Source: Ralstonia condita
GTDB lineage: Bacteria > Pseudomonadota > Gammaproteobacteria > Burkholderiales > Burkholderiaceae
Direction of reading: 5' to 3'
Assembly (NCBI RefSeq): GCF_958405655.1
Contig: NZ_CATYWO010000005.1
Location: 124,001-188,000 of the forward strand
Length of the DNA stretch: 64,000 nucleotides
Below, piece after piece: positions 16,029 to 23,148 of the stretch. The notes beneath the pieces are model-generated. The model saw nothing but the letters and a program-made list of their open reading frames with translations, was not told the origin of the DNA and did not search any database. The first letter of the stretch is position 1. Every line of letters starts with the position of its first letter. The translations under genes were made by a program, and so were the position numbers.

Positions 16029-16814
16029 ATGCGTCGGGTGGTGGTCTTGGGGTTGGCGCTGGCCCTGGCGGCGGGTGCGTGGCATTGGAGCCGCCAGTAT
16101 CGTGCGCGCCTGGCCGACGTGCGGTTTTCGCCGATCGAATCCGTCGCCGCGGCCACTGCCGCATCGGCGGGCGCATCGGGCAAGGCTCACTGGCTCAAGA
16201 TCTGCGACGAGGCCCTCGGGCCCATGCAGGTGGATGTGCGGGCCACCGAGACGCCGCTGACCTTCTCCAACAACCGTACCGTCGATCAGCTCACCGCCGA
16301 GGCGCCGCCTTATGACCGCGCGGCGCGCGTGCTGGGCAAGACCTATGCGACGCTCGTCGCGCGCTTCGGGGTGACAAGCCGCTACATGGCGATTCCCACG
16401 CAGCCACCCACCACGTGCCTGCGGCCGTCCATCGAGGTGGAGCTGGTGCTGAGCGACTTCCGGGTGACGGTGGCCCAGGAGTTTGCGCCGGGCACCTGCG
16501 CCTACAACGCCATCCGCGCACATGAACTGCGGCACGTGGCCGTCAACCGGGCAGTGCTGCCGCATGCCGCCGAGCGGATCCGCAAGGAGATCGAGCGGGA
16601 GTATGGCGGCCGCCTGTACTTTGGCGATCCGGACCGGATCGCCGCGGATCTGGAATCCGCCCTGACGCGGCATTGGCTGCCGCGCGCGCAATCGCTGATC
16701 GAACTGGGCCTGCAGGCGCATGAACAGATCGACACGCCGCAGGAGCAGGACCGCATGAGCCGCGTCTGCAACGGCGATGTGCAGGCCGTACTGCAGCATC
16801 TCCCGGGCAGCTAG
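16029..16814 (+). CDS. Membrane-anchored protein with HEXXH (HELRH) zinc-protease-like motif
   Basis: A 261-aa protein with an uncleaved-looking N-terminal anchor or signal (MRRVVVLGLALALAAGAWHW). The domain behind it has the metal-binding motif AHELRHVAVN at about residues 164-173 in a helix, and two flanking cysteines (TTCLRP, GTCAYN). This arrangement resembles the DUF922 group of putative zinc proteases, though I cannot confirm the family. It is likely periplasmic. ATG 16029 has a GGGGAG ribosome site 6 nt upstream; GTG 16011 is too close to its GGGAGG. It ends 12 nt from the convergent gluconokinase, with no terminator visible between them. Confidence 0.7.
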   Translation: MRRVVVLGLALALAAGAWHWSRQYRARLADVRFSPIESVAAATAASAGASGKAHWLKICDEALGPMQVDVRATETPLTFSNNRTVDQLTAEAPPYDRAARVLGKTYATLVARFGVTSRYMAIPTQPPTTCLRPSIEVELVLSDFRVTVAQEFAPGTCAYNAIRAHELRHVAVNRAVLPHAAERIRKEIEREYGGRLYFGDPDRIAADLESALTRHWLPRAQSLIELGLQAHEQIDTPQEQDRMSRVCNGDVQAVLQHLPGS

Positions 16815-16826
16815 CGCAATATGCCC

Positions 16827-17336
16827 TCAGGCTGCCGGGCGATGCGCGGCGCGGGCCCGCAGTTGTTCGACGGCCTGATCGACGATGGCTTCGGGCGGCA
16901 GCGCGATGTCGACGATGATCGCGTCAGCCGGCTCTTCGAGCGCCTCAAACTGACTGAGCAGCAGCTTCGGATTGAAGAAGTGATCCTTGCGGGCGGCCAG
17001 GCGGCTTTGCAGCAGCTCGAAATCGCCCTTGAGGTAGACGAATTCGGCATTGCCGGCGGGGCCGCGCAGCACGTCGCGGTAGCGCTTCTTGAGCGCGGAG
17101 CACGCCACGACCAGCGAATTGCCGCTGCCGGTCACCTCGTCCATGTAGGCGCGGATGGCTTCCAGCCAGGGCTTGCGATCGTCATCGTTGAGCGGGATAC
17201 CGGCGTGCATCTTCGCGCGGTTGGCGTCGCTGTGGAACTCGTCGCCGTCACGGAACGCGCAGCCGAGCCGCTCTGCAATCTTCTGGCCCACCGTCGACTT
17301 GCCGCAACCCGAAACACCCATCACCACTACGATCAT
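16827..17336 (-). CDS. gntK: Gluconokinase
   Basis: A 169-aa P-loop kinase that phosphorylates D-gluconate to 6-phosphogluconate for the Entner-Doudoroff route. The Walker A motif is GVSGCGKSTVGQ. The gluconate kinase signatures DGDEFHSDANRAKMHAGIPLND and ACSALKKRYRDVLR are present, as is KDHFFNPKLLLSQF near the C terminus. The length fits the GntK/IdnK family. Two ATGs (17336, 17342) are possible. The GCGGGA at 17343-17348 sits at the right distance from 17336, which I use. No other gluconate genes are adjacent. Confidence 0.9.
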   Translation of the reverse strand: MIVVVMGVSGCGKSTVGQKIAERLGCAFRDGDEFHSDANRAKMHAGIPLNDDDRKPWLEAIRAYMDEVTGSGNSLVVACSALKKRYRDVLRGPAGNAEFVYLKGDFELLQSRLAARKDHFFNPKLLLSQFEALEEPADAIIVDIALPPEAIVDQAVEQLRARAAHRPAA

Positions 17337-17559
17337 CGCCATTCCCGCATGCAAAAACGTCAGGCCGGCATGTTAGCGCGTTGACAGCGCTGCCCGACGA
17401 TTTTTGCTGCTGCGGCGCAGCAATTGTTCCGCGTCATTGTTCGTCCCGGAGCGGATTGCCAAATGTGTCAAGCTGCGTCAAATTGCGGACAAAGCAGTGG
17501 TGGCAACATCATGTAGAACAAGGCCCCGACAGGGTCACCGTTGATTGGAGGAGACATTC

Positions 17560-19275
17560 ATGGCTGGTGAAGGATTCGACCCGCGCCCGCGCGGCGGTGC
17601 GTCGTACGTGGTGGGCGATACCTCGGTGCCGCTGGCACATGTGTCGGTTTCGGCATTGCTGGCGGACACCGTGCGCCGCTATCCGGACGCAGAGGCCGTC
17701 GTGTTCCGCGAGCAGGGCGTGCGCTGGACGTGGCGCGCCTTTGCCGAGCAGGTCGATGCGTTGGCTGCCGGGCTGCATGCACTCGGCCTGCAGCGAGGTG
17801 ACCGCATCGGCATCTGGTCGCCCAACCGCTTCGAATGGGTGCTCACGCAGTTCGCGACGGCACGGCTTGGGCTGATTCTCGTCAACATCAATCCGGCCTA
17901 TCGGCTCTCGGAGCTCGAGTACGCGCTCAACAAGGTCGGCTGCAAGGCCATCGTGGCAGCCGAGGCGTTCAAGACGTCGCGCTACCTCGAGATGTTGCAG
18001 ACGCTCGCGCCCGAGCTGGCGACTGCGCAGCCCGGCGCATTGAATGCCGCCAAACTGCCCGCACTGCGCTGGGTCATCCGCATGGGCGAGGCCGCCACGC
18101 CCGGCATGATCAACTTTGCCGATGTGATCGCCCGGGGCACGGGCGTACCCGTCGATGCGCTGGACGCCATCACGAACGCGCTGTCGCCGGACGACGCCAT
18201 CAACATCCAGTTCACCAGCGGCACCACGGGCGCGCCCAAGGGCGCGACGCTCACGCACGTCAACGTGGTCAACAACGCGCGGTTCGTCGCCATGGCCATG
18301 AACCTGCGCGCGGGCGACCGGCTGTGTATTCCCGTGCCGCTGTATCACTGTTTCGGCATGGTGATGTCGGTGCTCACGTGCACGGCCACCGGCGCCTGCA
18401 TGGTGTTCCCGGGCGAGGCGTTCGACCCGTTGGCCACGTTGCGCACCGTGGCGGAAGAACGCTGCACCCAACTGCACGGCGTGCCGACGATGTTCATCGC
18501 GCAGCTCGATCACCCGGAGTTCAGGACCTTTGATGTGTCGAGCCTGCGTGGCGGCATCATGGCCGGCTCGCCATGCCCGATCGAGGTGATGAAGCGCGTG
18601 GTAGCGGAGCTGAATCTGGGGGAGGTCACCATCGCGTACGGCATGACGGAAACGAGCCCGGTGTCGTTCCAGAGCGCGGTGACGGACCCGCTGGACAAGC
18701 GCGTGACGACCGTTGGCCGCATCCAGCCGCATCTGCAGGTCAAGCTGGTGGACGGCGCGGGCGAGACCGTGCCGGTCGGCGAGAAGGGCGAGCTGTGCAC
18801 CAAGGGCTATTCCGTCATGCTGGGCTATTGGGACGACGAGGCCAAGACAGCGGAGTCCATCCAGGATGGCTGGATGCACACCGGCGACCTCGCCACGCTC
18901 GATGCCGAGGGCTATTGCAACATCGTCGGCCGCGTCAAGGACATGCTCATTCGCGGTGGCGAGAACGTGTATCCGCGCGAGATCGAGGAATTCCTTTTCC
19001 GCCATCCCAAGGTGCAGGCGGTCAATGTGTTCGGTGTGCCCGACCTGAAATATGGCGAAGAGGTCTGTGCGTGGATCGTGCTCAAGCCGGGCCAGCAGGC
19101 CACGGAGGACGAAATCCGCTCGTTCTGCCAGGGCCAGATCGCGCACTACAAGATTCCGCGCTACATCCGCTTTGTCACGGAGATGCCGATGACGGTGACG
19201 GGCAAGGTGCAGAAGTTCGTGATGCGGGATCGCATGATCGAAGAGCTCAAGCTCACGGTGGCTGCCACGGCCTGA
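17560..19275 (+). CDS. Acyl-CoA synthetase (AMP-binding, medium/long-chain type)
   Basis: A 571-aa ANL ligase that converts a fatty acid, ATP and CoA into acyl-CoA. Motifs in order are the P-loop QFTSGTTGAPKGATLTH (about 223-239), the YGMTETSPV motif, GWMHTGDLATLDAEGY, the hinge GRVKDMLIRGGENVYPREIE, and MTVTGKVQKF with the C-terminal catalytic Lys. The sequence resembles the AcsF/FadD-like fatty-acyl-CoA synthetases paired with beta-oxidation genes in betaproteobacteria. The exact chain length is not readable. ATG 17560 is preceded by GGAGGAG at 17547-17553, a strong ribosome site. It is divergent from gntK across about 220 nt. Confidence 0.9.
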   Translation: MAGEGFDPRPRGGASYVVGDTSVPLAHVSVSALLADTVRRYPDAEAVVFREQGVRWTWRAFAEQVDALAAGLHALGLQRGDRIGIWSPNRFEWVLTQFATARLGLILVNINPAYRLSELEYALNKVGCKAIVAAEAFKTSRYLEMLQTLAPELATAQPGALNAAKLPALRWVIRMGEAATPGMINFADVIARGTGVPVDALDAITNALSPDDAINIQFTSGTTGAPKGATLTHVNVVNNARFVAMAMNLRAGDRLCIPVPLYHCFGMVMSVLTCTATGACMVFPGEAFDPLATLRTVAEERCTQLHGVPTMFIAQLDHPEFRTFDVSSLRGGIMAGSPCPIEVMKRVVAELNLGEVTIAYGMTETSPVSFQSAVTDPLDKRVTTVGRIQPHLQVKLVDGAGETVPVGEKGELCTKGYSVMLGYWDDEAKTAESIQDGWMHTGDLATLDAEGYCNIVGRVKDMLIRGGENVYPREIEEFLFRHPKVQAVNVFGVPDLKYGEEVCAWIVLKPGQQATEDEIRSFCQGQIAHYKIPRYIRFVTEMPMTVTGKVQKFVMRDRMIEELKLTVAATA

Positions 19276-19948
19276 GTTTCTCCCCTGAAATGCCAATCGG
19301 TTGCGCGCGGCATGTCGTCGCCATGACGATGACGGCCGCGTGCCGTTGCGTGCCGCCGACCTGTGTGGGTTGGCATGCGGGCCCCGAAATGCCGGGCCAG
19401 CCTGGCTCTTGCCGATAGGAAGCGCTCGCAGTCAGCGGGCGCGCCGCTGCGTGCGGCGCGGGGCCGGCGTCGTTCGGTCCAGTTCAACACGTGCGTGGGG
19501 GGATGCACGTCTTCCAGATTCGGCGGCGCGCGCGATACGCGTCGCCATGCGCCGATGTACCGATGCTGAAACTTCCAACGCATGCCGCGCCTTGAACAGG
19601 GTCGCAGGGGCGAATGCGTGATCGCGTCATCGTCTTGCGTTGATTCTGCAACGGGGTCCCGCACCGGCACGAAGGACCGTGTGTTTCAGCCATGCAACGG
19701 GATCGCGCGAAACACTCCGCCGAAATGACGAGGTTTTGACAAGGTCACACGCGGCTGACTTCTCCCCTTTTGTCTTTTCATCGCGTTTTCAACCGCTTAG
19801 CAATGCGGGGCGTCTGCGCACCGCAACATGGCATTGAATATGCGAACGACGCGCCCCGGGGTGGGTGATGTTTTTTTCCCACGAGCAGAGCGCGGCGAGC
19901 CCATTGGTCGCGCTTCCAACCGCCCCTCTCAACTTTATGGAGTGCGTT
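19276..19948. other. Long intergenic region before the Gly-rich protein gene
   Basis: This 670-nt stretch separates the ligase from the Fap-like locus. I see no gene with supporting features on either strand. A TTGACA at 19736-19741 has no matching -10 at 17 nt. GTGGG (19861-19865) and CCCAC (19878-19882) flank a T7 run. It probably contains the regulatory region of the Gly-rich protein, but no element is convincing. Confidence 0.45.
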
Positions 19949-21313
19949 ATGAAGAAGACCTTACTGGCCACCGCGATCGCCATGGGATTGGGGGTCTCTG
20001 GCGTTGCATTGGCCGATATCGGGAATTCGGCGTCCGGTGCGGGTGACAAGACCCAAACCAACACGTCGACCATCACCAACAACAGCACCAGTACCACCAC
20101 GGACACCAGCACCACCACGGCCAACAACACCAGTACCCGCACGAGCACCCGCAACACAGACAATTCGAATCAGCACAACGATCAGAGCCAGGGCAATAAC
20201 CGCGACAACAGTGGCGGATCGAGTGCCACGGGCTATGGGACCGCAGACGCCAACAACGGCGGCACCGCGGTCTCCACCTTCAGCAATGCGTTCAATACCA
20301 GTAAGGCCATCGCCATCTCCAAGCTTGAGGGGGCGGTCACCAACATCCGCGTCTGGGGCATCGGCAACACCGCCACCAATAGCGGGACGGCCAACGGCGG
20401 CGGCGGTGGTCGTGGCGGCACCGGCTATGGTGGCCTGGGGGCCGGCGGTAATGGCGGCAACGGCGGCAACGGTGGTGCCGGCGGCTCGGGCGGCAATGCC
20501 AGCAACGGCAGCGCCACGGCGGGCAATTCCACCAACGGCAGTGCCACCAACGGCAGCGCCGTCGCAGGCACGGGCGGCACGGGCGGTAACGCGCACGGCA
20601 ATGCGGGCGCAGGCGGCGCGGGCGGCTCCAGCGGCACGCTCTCGGCCAGCCTTGGCGCGGGCCTGGGCGGCAGTGCGGGCGCTGGCAGCCTGGCAGGCGG
20701 TGGCAGCGGCGGTAGCGGCGGCAGCGGTGGTGGCGTCAGCAGCGGCGGCGGCAATGCGCACGCCAATAGCGGCGGCGCGACGGCGGTCGGCGGCACCGGT
20801 GGCGGGACGGGCGGAGCAGGCGGCGCGGGCGCTGCCGGCGGGGCAGCCACGGCCGGCGCATCAACGTCTACGGCTGGCATGGGCACCGGCTCCGGCACAT
20901 CCGCTGGCACGAGCACGGGTGGCACGGCGGGTGCCGGTGGCGCGGCCACCAACCTGGCCGGTAACGGCGGTGCTGGCGGGAGCGCCACCAATGGCAGTGC
21001 CACCAACGGCGGCTCCTCCACATTGGCGACCAACGGCAGTGCCACGGCCGGCAACGGCGCGCTCGGTGCGGTGGGTGGCGCGGGCGGTCAGGGCGGCGTC
21101 GGCAACGGCGGCGTCGGCAACGGCGCGATCGGCGGCGCAGGCGGCAATGGCGGCGCAGTGGCGGTGGATGCGGGCACGTTCAACATGTCCAATGCCATGG
21201 CCAGCGTCGGCCAGTCTGCAGCCGGGGTGATGATTGCGAACCAGAACAGCGGCTTTGCATCCCTCGTCCAGCAAAGCGTCAATGTGCAAGCCAACCTGAA
21301 TGTCGGCCACTGA
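19949..21313 (+). CDS. Exported Asn/Thr- then Gly-rich fibre-like protein
   Basis: A 454-aa low-complexity secreted protein, unrecognised by name. The signal peptide MKKTLLATAIAMGLGVSGVALA is cleaved after Ala22. Residues 30-90 are almost only Ser, Thr, Asn, Gln and Asp. Residues 100-148 are a less biased segment (TAVSTFSNAFNTSKAIAISK). Residues 149-402 are Gly/Ala/Ser/Asn repeats such as NGGNGGAGGSGG and recurring NGSAT. The C terminus 403-454 is non-repetitive and contains VGQSAAGVMIANQNSG and SLVQQSVNVQANLNV. There are no cysteines. The C-terminal QNSGxxxLxQ pattern recurs in the two small exported proteins downstream. ATG 19949 has GGAG at 19939-19942. I infer a surface fibre or matrix protein, possibly amyloid-like, exported by the neighbouring genes. 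Confidence 0.78.
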   Translation: MKKTLLATAIAMGLGVSGVALADIGNSASGAGDKTQTNTSTITNNSTSTTTDTSTTTANNTSTRTSTRNTDNSNQHNDQSQGNNRDNSGGSSATGYGTADANNGGTAVSTFSNAFNTSKAIAISKLEGAVTNIRVWGIGNTATNSGTANGGGGGRGGTGYGGLGAGGNGGNGGNGGAGGSGGNASNGSATAGNSTNGSATNGSAVAGTGGTGGNAHGNAGAGGAGGSSGTLSASLGAGLGGSAGAGSLAGGGSGGSGGSGGGVSSGGGNAHANSGGATAVGGTGGGTGGAGGAGAAGGAATAGASTSTAGMGTGSGTSAGTSTGGTAGAGGAATNLAGNGGAGGSATNGSATNGGSSTLATNGSATAGNGALGAVGGAGGQGGVGNGGVGNGAIGGAGGNGGAVAVDAGTFNMSNAMASVGQSAAGVMIANQNSGFASLVQQSVNVQANLNVGH

Positions 21314-21440
21314 GCCGGTATCGGGCGTGAGCGGGGAAGCGCCGCTGCCGGTGCAATGACGCGATTGCGTGCGGGCAGCGGTTGATCGGCCGGGCTGCGT
21401 TTGCGGCCCGGCCCTGGTCGGAACGTGAGGGAGACATTCG

Positions 21441-21872
21441 ATGCGATCCGACAGAATCACAGCAGGAAGGGCGGCGTGTCTGTTGGCATGCAGCCTGGCA
21501 GCTTGGCCGGCAGCGGTGGCGATGGCGTCGGATGATGTGCCGATTGCGGACAGTCCACAGGCAGCCAACACGGAAGCGGTGCGTCCCCCGGTCGCCGCCT
21601 CTGTGTCGGTGCCTGGGTTCGGTCATGCGGTGGGCGCAGACAGGCTCGACGGCTATCGCGGCGGAACGCAGGACCTGTACCAGACCGTCAACGATGCACG
21701 CCTGTCGGGCACCGTGAGCGACAACGCCGCCGTCAATGTGGCGACGGGGTCGAACATCGTGCGCGACGGCTCGTTTACCAACGCGGCCGGGATCCCCACG
21801 GTCATCCAGAACAGCGGGGCCAACGTGCTGATCCAGAACGCCACCATCGTCAACGTGCAGTTCCGGCCTTGA
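21441..21872 (+). CDS. Small exported protein with RLDGYRGG site and QNSG motif (putative C39/Fap-like substrate)
   Basis: A 143-aa protein. Residues 1-29 are a Sec signal peptide (LLACSLAAWPAAVAMA). A Pro/Ala-rich stretch follows, then the double-glycine motif ADRLDGYRGG at residues 66-75. After it come TQDLYQTVNDARLSG and VSDNAAVNVATGSNIV, then TVIQNSGANVLIQNATIVNV. The Asn/Ala/Val/Gly pattern resembles amyloid repeats of FapB/FapC or curlin type. The RGG site matches RLDDMRGG in the protein encoded two genes downstream, suggesting both are processed by the C39 peptidase encoded between them, leaving a 68-aa mature chain here. It has a strong AGGGAG ribosome site and starts 10 nt before the peptidase gene. 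The function is inferred. Confidence 0.72.
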   Translation: MRSDRITAGRAACLLACSLAAWPAAVAMASDDVPIADSPQAANTEAVRPPVAASVSVPGFGHAVGADRLDGYRGGTQDLYQTVNDARLSGTVSDNAAVNVATGSNIVRDGSFTNAAGIPTVIQNSGANVLIQNATIVNVQFRP

Positions 21873-21882
21873 GGAAACAGCC

Positions 21883-22563
21883 ATGCGCACGAGGTGCTGC
21901 GCGGCGCTGATGGTACTTGCGTGGGGGCCCGCGTCTGCGGGCTCCATCGACATGCTCGGCACGGGCGGCGGTACGTACAGCGTGCCGGTGACGAGCATGA
22001 AGGAGGCGCGTTTTCTGCGCACGCTGCATCAGCGTTACGACTTCAGTTGCGGCTCGGCCGCAGTCGCGACGCTGCTCACTTACCAGTACGGCTATCCGGT
22101 GAGCGAGCAGGCGGTGTTCCAGGCCATGTACCTGCATGGCGATCAGGAGAAGATCCGGCGCGAAGGTTTCTCGCTGCTCGACATCAAGCGCTACCTGGAG
22201 TCACAAGGCTTCGACGCTGACGGTTTCGAACAGCCGCTGGAAGCGCTGGACACGGCCCGCCTGCCGGCCATCGTGCTGCTGAGCGAGAACGGCTATCACC
22301 ACTTCGTGGTGGTCAAGGGTATGCAGGATGGGCGCGTGCTCGTCGGCGATCCCGCCATGGGCACACGCGCCATCGCGCGTGCGAGCTTCGAGAGCATGTG
22401 GGACAACCATCTGCTGTTTGTCATCCACAACCGCGAAGCCAGCGCGACATTCAATTCGCCATCGGACTGGCGGGTTGCGCCGCGCGCGCCGCTGGCGGAG
22501 GGCATCGATCGCAGCGGCCTGGGGAACATCGTGATCCCCAAGCACGGCCCGAGCGATTTCTGA
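21883..22563 (+). CDS. Periplasmic C39-family cysteine peptidase (FapD-like)
   Basis: A 226-aa exported peptidase. The signal MRTRCCAALMVLAWGPASAG directs it to the periplasm. The C39 catalytic set is visible: Gln50 (oxyanion hole) and Cys56 in LHQRYDFSCGSAAVATLL, His140 in NGYHHFVVVKG and Asp156 in VLVGDPAMG. Classical C39 domains sit at the N terminus of ABC bacteriocin exporters and cut after Gly-Gly in the cytoplasm; this one is free-standing and exported, like FapD of Pseudomonas. The two genes around it encode exported proteins with a RLDxxRGG site, the likely substrates. The C-terminal tail after about residue 180 lies outside the core. It is tightly spaced in an operon. Confidence 0.85.
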   Translation: MRTRCCAALMVLAWGPASAGSIDMLGTGGGTYSVPVTSMKEARFLRTLHQRYDFSCGSAAVATLLTYQYGYPVSEQAVFQAMYLHGDQEKIRREGFSLLDIKRYLESQGFDADGFEQPLEALDTARLPAIVLLSENGYHHFVVVKGMQDGRVLVGDPAMGTRAIARASFESMWDNHLLFVIHNREASATFNSPSDWRVAPRAPLAEGIDRSGLGNIVIPKHGPSDF

Positions 22564-22591
22564 GCGTGCCAAGGGCATGCAGGAGGGCATC

Positions 22592-23119
22592 ATGGGGTGG
22601 CTTGGTGGAGCGATGCGGGTCGTGGGGTTGTGCGCGCTGGCGGGGGCGACGCCCGCGTGGGCAGCAGGCATCGATGACAACCCTGTGCATGCATGGCGGG
22701 CAGTGTCGGAAGACCGGCTCGACGACATGCGCGGCGGGTTTGATGTGCCTTCGGCTGCGGGGCTGCGCATCTCGTTCGGCATTGACCGTGCGGTCTATAT
22801 CAACGGCGACCTGGTGGCGAGTGCGTCGGTCAACATTCCCGACGTTGCACGCATGACCGCTGCACAGGCGCAGCAGCTTTCAGCCGTCGTCAATACCGGC
22901 AATCTCGTGCAGAACGGGCCGAACAATATCGCGCCGCCCGAAGTGACGTCGGGTGCGGCAGCCGCCGCCACGGTCATCCAGAACAGCCTGAACAACCAGA
23001 CCTTGCAGGCCATCACGACGATCAATGCCGCGGTGAACAGCTTGCCGCAATATCGGCAGCTCAATCTCGCCAACGTGCTGCAGGGGGCGCTCGCCAACGT
23101 GGCCACGATGATGCACTGA
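22592..23119 (+). CDS. Exported protein with RLDDMRGG site and QNS motif (putative C39/Fap-like substrate)
   Basis: A 175-aa protein with a signal peptide (MRVVGLCALAGATPAWA region). The double-glycine site SEDRLDDMRGG comes at about residues 39-49. After the site come the strand-rich segment GLRISFGIDRAVYINGDLVASA and then SVNIPDVARMTAAQAQQLS. The C terminus has ATVIQNSLNNQTLQAITTIN. The last part aligns by eye with TVIQNSGANVLIQNATIVNV of the 143-aa protein. I start at ATG 22592, which follows AGGAGGG; ATG 22577 lies before that ribosome site. It may be a minor fibre subunit or nucleator, comparable in role to FapB or FapE; that is inference. It is the last gene of the plus-strand run and converges on the barrel gene. 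Confidence 0.7.
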   Translation: MGWLGGAMRVVGLCALAGATPAWAAGIDDNPVHAWRAVSEDRLDDMRGGFDVPSAAGLRISFGIDRAVYINGDLVASASVNIPDVARMTAAQAQQLSAVVNTGNLVQNGPNNIAPPEVTSGAAAAATVIQNSLNNQTLQAITTINAAVNSLPQYRQLNLANVLQGALANVATMMH

Positions 23120-23148
23120 GGCTGCGGCGCGACGCTGCACCGCGAAGA

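Noticed and set aside
17509..19296. Antisense open frame of about 595 codons opposite the acyl-CoA synthetase gene
   Set aside because: The plus-strand frame has all ANL motifs and a strong ribosome site; the antisense one has none.
19301..19621. Small open frame in the region before the Gly-rich gene
   Set aside because: Arg/Ala-rich, no ribosome site, no signal peptide or motif; looks like random GC-rich translation.
20400..21160. CRISPR-like or minisatellite array in the Gly-rich gene
   Set aside because: The repeats are short, imperfect, codon-phased and lie inside one reading frame, so they are protein repeats and not spacers with direct repeats.
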